A stretch of DNA of 8,560 bases from an uncultured Rivibacter sp. (GCA_946480925.1 CAMLLU010000119.1:1-8560); one strand, 5' to 3'. Positions 1-6,279 are shown, counted from the first letter of the stretch. Numbers and translations: made by a program. The notes: generated by a model not told the origin, from the letters alone.

Positions 1-7
1 CACCACT

Positions 8-26
8 CCGGTAAGTCGCCGGTAAG
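8..26 (+). promoter_or_regulatory. Candidate OmpR-family response regulator operator (direct repeat)
   Basis: The octamer CCGGTAAG occurs at 8-15 and again at 19-26, an exact direct repeat with an 11-nt period (core GTAAG-N6-GTAAG). Tandem half-sites about one helical turn apart are the usual binding mode of OmpR/PhoB-class regulators. A gene for such a regulator lies two genes into the same cluster, so autoregulation is a reasonable inference. No convincing -10 hexamer follows before the annotated start, and the window begins only 7 nt upstream, so further half-sites may be cut off. Confidence 0.45.
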
Positions 27-41
27 ACCCAGCGCCCGAGC

Positions 42-896
42 ATGGGCGTTCCCTCACCAACCGGAACGCCCGTGACCTCCACCTCCACCCGAACCTCTTT
101 CCTCGTCTATCGCACCGTGGTTTTTGCCGCTGTGCTGGCCGGCGCCTGCACAGCGTTCGCCCAAACCACCACGCAAGACGCTCCGGCGCCAACCGCCAGC
201 GACACAGACTCCGCCCGCTGGGGCCTCGGCCTCGGCGCTTCCAGCAGTCAGTTGCCCTATGCCGGCGTGGAGCGCAAGAACAGGGCTGTGCCGCTCGTCT
301 TCTTCGACAACCGCTGGCTGCGCGTGGCCGGTGCCGGCGCCGAGTTCAAGCTCGGGCGCTGGGCCTTCAGCCCCACGCAGGAGCTGTCGGCCGGCCTGCG
401 CCTGAAGTACGAAGACGAAGGCTATGAGGCCGGTGACTCGCCGAGCCTCGCCGGCATGGACGAACGCAAGAGCAGCGCTTGGGGCGGTGGCATCGTCACC
501 TGGCGCAACCCCATCGTCCAGTTGAGCACCGAGTGGCTGGCCGACCTTTCCAGCAACAGCAAGGGGCAGAAGTTCTCGGTGCAGGCAGACCACCGCTTCG
601 GCTGGGGCAGCTTCAGCCTCACGCCACGCGTGCAGGTGCAGTGGCTCGACAAGAAATACGTCGACTACTACTACGGCGTGCGCCAGCACGAGGTGCTGCC
701 CAGCCGCGCCGCCTATGTGGGCGACGCCGCGCTGGCCGTGGAAGCCGGCCTTCGCCTCGACTACGCAATGGGTGCCTCGCACTCCTTCTTCGTGGACGTG
801 AGCGGCACGCGCCTGCCCGACGAGATGAAGCAGAGCCCCATCGTCGACCGCAGCAACACCTCCCGCGTTTCGGCCGGCTACCTGTACCGCTTCTAA
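42..896 (+). CDS. MipA/OmpV family outer-membrane beta-barrel protein
   Basis: This gene encodes a 284-residue exported protein. The hydrophobic stretch at residues 19-38 ends in an AFA|Q signal peptidase I site, with cleavage after about residue 40. The mature part has alternating polar/apolar strands rich in Gly, Trp and Tyr. It carries the YYYGV segment followed by an AAYVG segment typical of MipA/OmpV, a late SPIVDRS motif, and a terminal Phe (YRF) as in proteins folded by the Bam machinery. MipA of E. coli is described as linking murein synthases and hydrolases. Other family members serve as outer-membrane sensors tied to two-component systems. Only 11 nt separate the stop from the response-regulator start, so co-transcription is likely. 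The start is uncertain: ATG at 42 has a poor Shine-Dalgarno, and an in-frame GTG at 72 would still leave a complete signal peptide. Family assignment is good; the exact role is inferred. Confidence 0.87.
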   Translation: MGVPSPTGTPVTSTSTRTSFLVYRTVVFAAVLAGACTAFAQTTTQDAPAPTASDTDSARWGLGLGASSSQLPYAGVERKNRAVPLVFFDNRWLRVAGAGAEFKLGRWAFSPTQELSAGLRLKYEDEGYEAGDSPSLAGMDERKSSAWGGGIVTWRNPIVQLSTEWLADLSSNSKGQKFSVQADHRFGWGSFSLTPRVQVQWLDKKYVDYYYGVRQHEVLPSRAAYVGDAALAVEAGLRLDYAMGASHSFFVDVSGTRLPDEMKQSPIVDRSNTSRVSAGYLYRF

Positions 897-907
897 GATC
901 GCGGCCC

Positions 908-1594
908 ATGTACCGCATCGCCCTGGTGGAAGACCACGCGCGCCTGGCCGATCTCATTTGCCAGGCGCTGCAGGCCGCCGGCATCCGCACCGACGTGTTC
1001 GCCGCCCTCGAAGATGCGTGGGCGGCGTTGCGCGAAGTGGAATACGGTGCGCTCGTCATCGACCGTGGCCTGCCCGACGGTGACGGCCTCGCGCTGGTGA
1101 AGCGCCTGCGCGCGGCCGGCATGGGCACGCCGTGCCTCATGCTCACCGCCCGCGATGCGTTGCACGACCGGGTCGACGGCCTGGAATCGGGCGCCGACGA
1201 CTACCTCACCAAACCCTTCCCGATGGAAGAGCTCGTCGCCCGCGTGCGCGCCCTCATGCGGCGGCCGGCGGCGGTGAGGGCCTTGCAGCCCGCTCATGGC
1301 GACATCCGGCTGCAGCCTGAAGAAGGCCGGCTCGCTTGTCGAGACGAATCGGTGACGCTCGCACCGGCGGAGCTGCAGATCATGCTGTGCCTCGTGCACC
1401 AGGCCGGCCACACCGTGCGCCGCAGTGCGCTCGAAGCCGCGGCGTGGGGCCTTTCAGAAGCCGTGACGCCCAACGCGCTGGACGTGGCGCTGCACCGGCT
1501 GCGCCGCAAGCTGCTGGCCGTGGGCTCGCGCCTGCAGATCGTCAACGTGAGGAACCATGGTTATGCGCTTCGCGAAGATCAACTGGCCGCGTAG
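908..1594 (+). CDS. OmpR/PhoB-class DNA-binding response regulator
   Basis: The product is a 228-residue cytoplasmic transcription factor. The N-terminal receiver domain (about 1-118) shows the acidic pair E8/D9, the phospho-acceptor D52 in the IDRGLPDGDG context, the switch Thr80 in LMLTARD, and Lys102 in LTKPF. The C-terminal winged helix (about 130-225) contains the recognition-helix segment NALDVALHRLRRKL (189-202) and the wing motif VRNHGYAL, where many relatives have VRGxGY. ATG 908 is chosen because the receiver domain begins immediately there; an upstream in-frame extension would run antisense-like through mipA. The Shine-Dalgarno is weak, consistent with coupling to the gene 11 nt upstream. 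The 3' end overlaps the kinase gene by 38 nt. The partner is the kinase, and a likely target is the repeat at 8-26. Which signal it answers is not visible. QseB, PmrA and ParR are related regulators, but I do not assign orthology. Confidence 0.95.
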   Translation: MYRIALVEDHARLADLICQALQAAGIRTDVFAALEDAWAALREVEYGALVIDRGLPDGDGLALVKRLRAAGMGTPCLMLTARDALHDRVDGLESGADDYLTKPFPMEELVARVRALMRRPAAVRALQPAHGDIRLQPEEGRLACRDESVTLAPAELQIMLCLVHQAGHTVRRSALEAAAWGLSEAVTPNALDVALHRLRRKLLAVGSRLQIVNVRNHGYALREDQLAA

Positions 1595-3002
1595 CCTGCG
1601 TGCGCGCCTCATGGTGGTGTTCGTCGCCGGCATGGCTGCGAGCGCGGGCCTCGTGGGCGTGGGGGTGTGGGCGGTGCTCGAACCCTTCAGCCAGCACATG
1701 CTGCGCAGCGGCGTGCAGCAATACGCCGAAGCCATTGCCGGCTACGTGAGGTTCGACGCCGCCGGGCGACCCGTGGACCTCGATGCCCGGGTGGACCGCT
1801 GGGCCATTGCAAGCCTGGGCCAGGAGGTGGCGCTGCGCGTGCTCGACGAACAGGGGCGCGTGGCGTGGTCGCCTGCCGCGGACGCAAACACCCTCACGCC
1901 GAGCGGCGAGGCCTTCGATCCGGGGCTGCGGGTCTTTGCCGTGCTGCGCGACGGCGTGGCCATGCATGTGGCCACCGTGCCGCTCATGCACGAAGGCAAG
2001 TCCTGGTACGTGCAATTCGCCGTCAGTGACCGCTTCATGCTGCGCATGCGCCAGTCCATCGGCATGCCGGCCCTGGGGCGGGGAATCCTGGCCACCTGCG
2101 TGATCTTTCTCGTGGTCTTCTTCGTCACGATGCATTTCACGCTGCGCCGTGCGCTGCAGCCGCTGCGAACCGCTTCCGGCGAAGCTCGCCGCATCACCCC
2201 CCGCACGCTGGACGCACGGCTCGATGCCGGTGCGCAACCCGTGGAGATTCAGCCGCTGGTGGTGGCGTTCAACCAGGTGCTGGACCGCTTGCAGGAAGGT
2301 TTCCGCATCCAGCAGGAGTTCCTGTCCAGCGCCGCTCACGAATTGAAGACGCCGCTGGCACTCATTCGCGCGCAAGTGGAGCTGGGGCTCAACGAAGAGC
2401 GCCGCCGCCACGTCTTGCAAGACGTGGACCGCATGGCGCACCAGGTGCAGCAGCTGCTCATGCTGGCCGAAGTGAGCGAGCCGCAGAACTTCCGCATCGA
2501 ACCCATGGACCCGCGCTCGACCCTGCACGAAGCGCTCGACTTCATGGCCCGGGTGGCAGACCGGCGCTCGGTGCACCTGGGCGTGCGCATCGACCCCGAC
2601 GTGCGGCAGTGGCAAGCCGACCGCGGCGCGCTGTTCACGCTGCTGAAGAACCTGCTGGAGAACGCCATCCAGCACAGCCCCGTAGGCGGCGTGGTGGCCC
2701 TCACCGCCAATGCCTCGGGCTTCTCGGTCACGGACCAGGGCCCGGGCGTCCTGCCCGAACACCTGCTCCGCATCTTCGACAGGTTCTGGCGCAGCCCCCA
2801 GCGCAGAGACGAAGGCACAGGGCTCGGGCTTGCGATCTGCAGCGAGATCGCGCTGGCGCATGGGTGGCGGATGCAGGCGCGTTGCCCGGGGCGGGGGCTG
2901 GAGGTGCGCGTGGTGATGGGGGCTCGCCGAAGTGGCGAAGAGCTGCTGGGGGACGATGGGCAAGGCTACGAGGAGCTTGCGATGAAGTCGGTGATCCCCT
3001 GA
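1557..3002 (+). CDS. Membrane sensor histidine kinase
   Basis: This 481-residue inner-membrane kinase is the partner of the overlapping response regulator. A first membrane helix lies at about 18-41, followed by a periplasmic sensor region at about 42-172 that I cannot assign to a named fold. The second helix is at about 176-196 and the HAMP linker at about 197-248. The dimerisation/phosphotransfer domain has the H-box AAHELKTPL with phospho-His261. The ATPase domain has the N-box NLLENA (Asn369), the G1 box DQGPG (Asp393), an FDRFWR F-box, and the G2 box GTGLGL (420-425). All catalytic motifs are intact, so the enzyme should be active as autokinase and phosphatase. The start at ATG 1557 follows a GTGAGGA Shine-Dalgarno (1547-1553) lying inside the regulator gene, which fits translational coupling. 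About 28 residues of low-complexity tail follow the ATPase domain. The architecture resembles QseC/PmrB-type kinases; the ligand is unknown. Confidence 0.95.
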   Translation: MVMRFAKINWPRSLRARLMVVFVAGMAASAGLVGVGVWAVLEPFSQHMLRSGVQQYAEAIAGYVRFDAAGRPVDLDARVDRWAIASLGQEVALRVLDEQGRVAWSPAADANTLTPSGEAFDPGLRVFAVLRDGVAMHVATVPLMHEGKSWYVQFAVSDRFMLRMRQSIGMPALGRGILATCVIFLVVFFVTMHFTLRRALQPLRTASGEARRITPRTLDARLDAGAQPVEIQPLVVAFNQVLDRLQEGFRIQQEFLSSAAHELKTPLALIRAQVELGLNEERRRHVLQDVDRMAHQVQQLLMLAEVSEPQNFRIEPMDPRSTLHEALDFMARVADRRSVHLGVRIDPDVRQWQADRGALFTLLKNLLENAIQHSPVGGVVALTANASGFSVTDQGPGVLPEHLLRIFDRFWRSPQRRDEGTGLGLAICSEIALAHGWRMQARCPGRGLEVRVVMGARRSGEELLGDDGQGYEELAMKSVIP

Positions 3003-3110
3003 CCATCACGACCACCTCCGTGGCTCAGCGGTACAACGGTGGAGGCGATCCCTCGTATGCGAAGAAGCTCGAATATGCGCTCGCATCGTGCGCAAAGGAA
3101 AGGTGGCGGC

Positions 3111-3551
3111 ATGCCCACGTTGAAGAAGGCTCTTGTGTTCTCTCTGCTTGCCCTTTCGTTGGCTGGCCATGCCATGCCGAACGAAGCGCCTGATGCGCGC
3201 AGCGTGCGCGAAGAATGCAGCGCAAATTCGCAGGCAGGCATGCGGGAATGCCTGGAAGCGAAGGTTCGAGAGAGCGAGGCAGGCCTCGAGCAGGCAGAGA
3301 AAGGAGTACGAGAGGCGTTGACCAGGTGGGATGAAAACGCCCGGTATCGCACTGCGGCCCGCGCCAGGCTGGACGTGTCGAACAAGGACTTCGCACGGTA
3401 CCGTGCTTCCTGCTGTGCCTTCAATGCGTCACTGGTCGGAGGAGCGGCGGGCAATGCCCAGGAGATGCGGCGCTTGGCATGCGTCCATGAAGTCAATGGC
3501 CAGCGAGCCAGGCAACTCCGAATGGCTGTTGTGGAGCTGCCAACGCGTTGA
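3111..3551 (+). CDS. Small exported protein, LprI-like (DUF1311 family)
   Basis: The product is a 146-residue secreted protein. Residues 1-21 form a signal peptide (lysines 5-6, then a Leu-rich core, then AGHA). The rest is mostly charged and helical. It resembles the LprI N-terminal/DUF1311 pattern: Cys36, then Gln41 and Met44 leading to Cys47, an amphipathic helix at about 50-95, and a FARYRASCC motif (94-102), with a final Cys124. LprI of Mycobacterium is reported to inhibit lysozyme; most proteobacterial members have no tested function. ATG 3111 is preferred over an in-frame GTG at 3039 because it begins the signal peptide and is preceded by AAAGGAAAGG. The gene lies 108 nt after the kinase, so it could be read through or have its own promoter. 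Adjacent cysteines 101/102 are notable. Assignment to the family is by motif memory and moderate. Confidence 0.7.
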   Translation: MPTLKKALVFSLLALSLAGHAMPNEAPDARSVREECSANSQAGMRECLEAKVRESEAGLEQAEKGVREALTRWDENARYRTAARARLDVSNKDFARYRASCCAFNASLVGGAAGNAQEMRRLACVHEVNGQRARQLRMAVVELPTR

Positions 3552-3558
3552 GACAAGC

Positions 3559-3632
3559 GGGAGGGCATTGCGCCCGTCGGCCGCTATCGGGGTGGTGTCC
3601 GGAACGCTGTCGGCAAGGCCTCCCTGTTTTTC
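3559..3632 (+). terminator. Possible branched terminator after the LprI-like gene
   Basis: GGGAGG (3559-3564), 8 nt after the stop codon, can pair with CCTCCC (3619-3624). It is followed almost at once by a T-rich run, TGTTTTTC. The 54-nt interior includes a smaller stem, GGGC-ATTGC-GCCC. The T-run in the right place is suggestive, but the long loop makes this a weak candidate. Confidence 0.25.
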
Positions 3633-3704
3633 TTGTCGCGGCGAATGTACGGTGCAGCAAGACTGAGGCTCATCTTTCTGCGCGGCGGCAGGTGTGAGCG
3701 GTTC

Positions 3705-3717
3705 ACTTCGTCGAAGT
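3705..3717. promoter_or_regulatory. Short palindrome upstream of the PEP-CTERM gene
   Basis: ACTTCG-T-CGAAGT is a perfect 6-bp dyad around one base, 94 nt before the PEP-CTERM start codon. Such short dyads can be repressor sites or chance in GC-rich DNA. No factor is assigned. Confidence 0.2.
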
Positions 3718-3727
3718 CGATGCAAAC

Positions 3728-3749
3728 GTAAGCATGCTTTGCCGCTTAC
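3728..3749. promoter_or_regulatory. Inverted repeat GTAAGC-N10-GCTTAC, candidate operator
   Basis: A perfect 6-bp inverted repeat spans 22 bp (arms 3728-3733 and 3744-3749), with a nested 10-bp palindrome AAGCATGCTT at 3730-3739. It lies 61 nt before the PEP-CTERM start. A possible -10 element, TAAATT, lies at 3772-3777, with no good -35 at standard spacing. The dyad would then sit at about -56 to -35, a position typical of activators. The arm shares GTAAG with the repeat upstream of mipA, though there the half-sites are direct rather than inverted. The structure is seen; the function is inference. Confidence 0.3.
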
Positions 3750-3810
3750 AGCATCGAAACGCCCCAGCGCCTAAATTGCGTGTACCACGGCCAGCCGCAA
3801 GGGAGGCACC

Positions 3811-5076
3811 ATGCGAGCTTCGACACGACACGCCTTGCTGGCCTGCGGGCTGCTGGTGGCCAGCGCTGCCGGCGCGCAGAACTTTGCCTGGAACATCCGC
3901 CAGGTCGGTGACGTCGGTGGTGACAACGTGAGCCTCACCGCTTTCGACAATCTCGGGCGTGTGGTCGGCAATGCGCAGTTGCCCGGCACCGCCACGACGC
4001 GCGGCTTCATGGACGACAACGGCACGTTCGTGCGCATTGGTACCCCGGGCCAGCCGGCGCTGGTGAGCCACTTCAACGCGCGTGGCGAACTGCTGGGCTA
4101 CGGGCAGGGCACTGACGGTGAATGGCGTCACTACATCTACCGCAACGGCGTGCCCTCGCCGTTGATCATTCCCGAGGCCTACTCCACGAGCGGCGTGGGC
4201 GCGCGCGGCCTCAACGACAGCGGCCAGGTCGTCATGACCTACCAGACCGCGCCCCACGGGCCCTACCGCACCTCGCTGATCGAACCCGATGGCCGGATCA
4301 CCAACATCGGCACCCTGGGCGGATCGAACGCGCTGGCCTTGGGCATGACGCCCACCGGTCGGGTCTTCGGCATCAGTACCGTGCGCGGCGACCTTGCCTC
4401 GCATGCCTTCGTGTATGAGAACGGCACGATGACGGACGTCGGCACGCTGGGCGGTGTGACGAGCTATGCGGCGGCCATGAACGCCCGCGGCGATCTGCTG
4501 GGGCATTCGGACACCAACGGCTATGACGACCCGCATGCCTTCATCTACAGCAATGGCGTGATGACCGACCTGGGCACGCTGGGCGGCGATATGAGCCAGG
4601 GCTTCTCCATCAACGAGCACAGGCAGGTGGTGGGCTACTCGGCGCCGGACCCCGCCGCCAGCCGCGATCTGACGCATGCTTTTCTGTACAGCGACGGCCA
4701 GATGACCGACCTGGACCCGCTGTTCGGCGACAGCAACTGGAGCCGGGGCATGAGCATCAACGACCTGGGCCAGGTGTTGGCCCAGGCCCACGTGACCGAC
4801 CGCAACGGGGAGCGCGCCACCCACTTGTTCTTCTACGACAAGGGCCAGGCCATCGACCTGACGCGCTACATGCGCGAGTCGTTCAACGACGTGGTGGACA
4901 TCACCCCTTACCAGGTGGTGCTCAACGACGTTGGCCAGATCGCACTGCAGGCCACGCTCTATGGCGGCATGACGCGCCTGTTCGTGCTGACGCCGGTGCC
5001 GGAGCCGGCGGCGCTGGGATTGATGCTGGCGGGACTGGCGGCCTTGGGGCTGTCGAGCCGGCGTCGCCGCGGGTGA
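3811..5076 (+). CDS. PEP-CTERM sorting-domain protein with HAF repeats
   Basis: The product is a 421-residue exported protein. It starts at ATG 3811 behind a GGGAGG Shine-Dalgarno (3801-3806), with a signal peptide ending near AGA|Q (residue 22). The body carries tandem repeats of the 'extracellular HAF' type. GTLGG occurs at residues 167, 211 and 255, and the HAF triad at 198, 242 and 289. The period is about 44-47 residues, with a decayed fourth unit (DLDPLFGDSN, then INDLGQVL). The C-terminus has PEP at 397-399, a hydrophobic helix and a basic SSRRRRG tail, a complete PEP-CTERM sorting signal. Such proteins are processed by exosortase (EpsH/XrtA-type) and are associated with exopolysaccharide-producing, floc- or biofilm-forming Gram-negatives. 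No exosortase or polysaccharide gene lies in the window, so the enzyme must be elsewhere. The repeat could form beta-propeller-like blades. The specific function is unknown. Confidence 0.93.
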   Translation: MRASTRHALLACGLLVASAAGAQNFAWNIRQVGDVGGDNVSLTAFDNLGRVVGNAQLPGTATTRGFMDDNGTFVRIGTPGQPALVSHFNARGELLGYGQGTDGEWRHYIYRNGVPSPLIIPEAYSTSGVGARGLNDSGQVVMTYQTAPHGPYRTSLIEPDGRITNIGTLGGSNALALGMTPTGRVFGISTVRGDLASHAFVYENGTMTDVGTLGGVTSYAAAMNARGDLLGHSDTNGYDDPHAFIYSNGVMTDLGTLGGDMSQGFSINEHRQVVGYSAPDPAASRDLTHAFLYSDGQMTDLDPLFGDSNWSRGMSINDLGQVLAQAHVTDRNGERATHLFFYDKGQAIDLTRYMRESFNDVVDITPYQVVLNDVGQIALQATLYGGMTRLFVLTPVPEPAALGLMLAGLAALGLSSRRRRG

Positions 5077-5097
5077 TCGGTTTGATTTGAGATGGCC

Positions 5098-5118
5098 GCG
5101 CCTGCCCCAGGCAGGCGC
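5098..5118. terminator. Perfect hairpin between convergent genes, candidate bidirectional terminator
   Basis: GCGCCTGCC (5098-5106) and GGCAGGCGC (5110-5118) form a perfect 9-bp stem with a 3-nt CCA loop. It lies in the 57-nt gap between the converging PEP-CTERM and DJ-1 lipoprotein genes, where a shared terminator is expected. Neither side has a T-run, so this is not a classical intrinsic terminator. It may instead act as an RNA-stabilising 3' end or a transcription-pausing hairpin. Confidence 0.5.
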
Positions 5119-5133
5119 TGGTCGACACACGGC

Positions 5134-6279
5134 TCAGGACTGGCGGCAACGCGTGCCCATCACCGGGTACTCCATCTCCTGCATCACCCACTCCAGCTGC
5201 CAGTCTCCATGCCGTCGCTCGATCTCGCACAACGTGCGGTCGAGCTGCTGCAGCGGCTTGAGGCCCGCGGCGAAGGGCAGGCGCGGCAGCGTTGGGTCGG
5301 CGGGTTGCGTCATCACCACCAGCCCGCTGCGCAGCTTCACCGGGCCGCCCGTGGCGGAGGCTGCCTGCACGTCGACGTGCCAGGTGCGCGACCACGCGTC
5401 CACTGCCAGCGCGAGGGTCACGTCGTCCATGCCTTCGTGCACGTCGACCTGCCAATCGTCGTTGCGCCAGAAGGCGGCCCGGTTCAGCAGGTAGGTCGCG
5501 CCTCGGCGCGGTGTGAGGCCGAAGGGGGCGCTGTCGTGGGCCGGGCTCCACGAGGCGGCGCCCAGCTCGTCGGCCAGGGCCTGTGCCTTCGCTCGGCCGC
5601 CAATGGCTTCCACCAGGGCCAGCATGGCCGGCACCGAGGCGGTGATGCCGGTGGTGGTGGCCACGCCGTGGTCGACGACGTAGCGCTGGTGGGGCTCGTG
5701 CGTGGCACCCGCGTGGCGCTCGGGCAGGCGGCCGCGGTCCACCCAGTGGCCGGTGTAGCGGCGCCCATCCAGCAGGCCGGCACGGCCCACGATGAGCGCG
5801 CCGCGGCACACGCCGATCACGCGGGCGCCGCGGTCGGCCTGCTGGCGCAGCCAGCCCACGATGGCGGGGTCGTCGTCTTCGCGCAGCGCGGGCACGATCA
5901 CGTAGTCGGCCCCCCTTGGATGTTCTTGGTCGAAGGCCGCGAAATCCTGGGCACCTTCCACCTGCAGCGCCGGGAACAGCGCCACGCCACCGCTCGCGGG
6001 CGCCACGATGCGCACGTCGGCCACGCCGGCGCGTTGCAGCACGGCGTGCGGCAGCATCAGGTCGGTGGTTTCGGTGGCGTCGTTCTGCGCCAGCAGCGCG
6101 ATGACGGGCCGGCCTTCGCGCCGTGGCTTCAGGCCCTCGACGAAGGCCTGGGCCTGGCGCTCCACGGTGGCGGCATCGGGCGGCGGGGGCAACGGCGCGC
6201 GCGGGTCGCAGGCGGTCAGGGCCAGCAAGGCGAGGGCGGCCACGGCGGTGGCCACGCGTGCGGGCACTTTGGCGGACAT
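5134..6279 (-). CDS. Lipoprotein with GlxA-like DJ-1/PfpI domain and extra C-terminal domain
   Basis: The product is a 381-residue protein. ATG at 6279 is chosen because an AGGAG motif (plus-strand 6287-6291) lies 7 nt upstream, too close to the alternative GTG at 6285. The N-terminus is a lipoprotein signal with lipobox LTAC (Cys24). Asp at the next position is the classical inner-membrane retention signal in E. coli. After a Pro-rich linker comes a class-I glutamine-amidotransferase/DJ-1 domain (about 58-225). It has a candidate acidic partner in ATETTDLMLP (Glu70), the nucleophile elbow GVCRGA (Cys158), and AGLLDGRRYTGHW, the signature seen in the amidase-like half of GlxA-type AraC regulators. 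There is no AraC DNA-binding domain. Instead, about 140 residues that I do not recognise follow, ending in a Trp/Met-rich helix. The predicted location is the periplasmic face of a membrane. The substrate is unknown; chaperone, deglycase or ligand-binding roles are all possible. Confidence 0.85.
   Translation of the reverse strand: MSAKVPARVATAVAALALLALTACDPRAPLPPPPDAATVERQAQAFVEGLKPRREGRPVIALLAQNDATETTDLMLPHAVLQRAGVADVRIVAPASGGVALFPALQVEGAQDFAAFDQEHPRGADYVIVPALREDDDPAIVGWLRQQADRGARVIGVCRGALIVGRAGLLDGRRYTGHWVDRGRLPERHAGATHEPHQRYVVDHGVATTTGITASVPAMLALVEAIGGRAKAQALADELGAASWSPAHDSAPFGLTPRRGATYLLNRAAFWRNDDWQVDVHEGMDDVTLALAVDAWSRTWHVDVQAASATGGPVKLRSGLVVMTQPADPTLPRLPFAAGLKPLQQLDRTLCEIERRHGDWQLEWVMQEMEYPVMGTRCRQS

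Noticed and set aside
138..151. Possible lipobox (AGAC) in the MipA signal peptide
   Set aside because: Ala rather than Leu/Val/Ile sits at -3, and a good signal peptidase I site (AFA|Q) follows. The protein ends as a beta-barrel, not a lipoprotein.
479..907. Upstream in-frame extension of the response regulator
   Set aside because: The extension overlaps mipA in another frame and is Arg/Pro-rich. The receiver domain begins at ATG 908.
1542..2963. A 473-codon open frame on the minus strand opposite the kinase
   Set aside because: It is a shadow of the kinase's third-position GC bias. The translation is His/Arg/Ala-rich without domains, while the plus strand has all the kinase motifs.
3022..3037. 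tRNA D-arm-like string (GGCTCAGCGGTA)
   Set aside because: No acceptor, anticodon or T-arm can be folded around it, so the resemblance is accidental.
3015..3045. CCTCC/GGAGG inverted repeat after the kinase gene
   Set aside because: The stem is only 5 bp with a 21-nt loop and no T-run, too weak to call a terminator.
3522..3537. GG-N10-GC spacing resembling a sigma54 promoter (PEP-CTERM genes can be RpoN-dependent)
   Set aside because: It lies inside the LprI-like coding region about 275 nt from the PEP-CTERM start, and matches only the GG/GC core.
3703..5130. A 475-codon minus-strand frame opposite the PEP-CTERM gene
   Set aside because: It is low-complexity Val/His/Ala/Arg sequence antisense to a clear HAF/PEP-CTERM protein.
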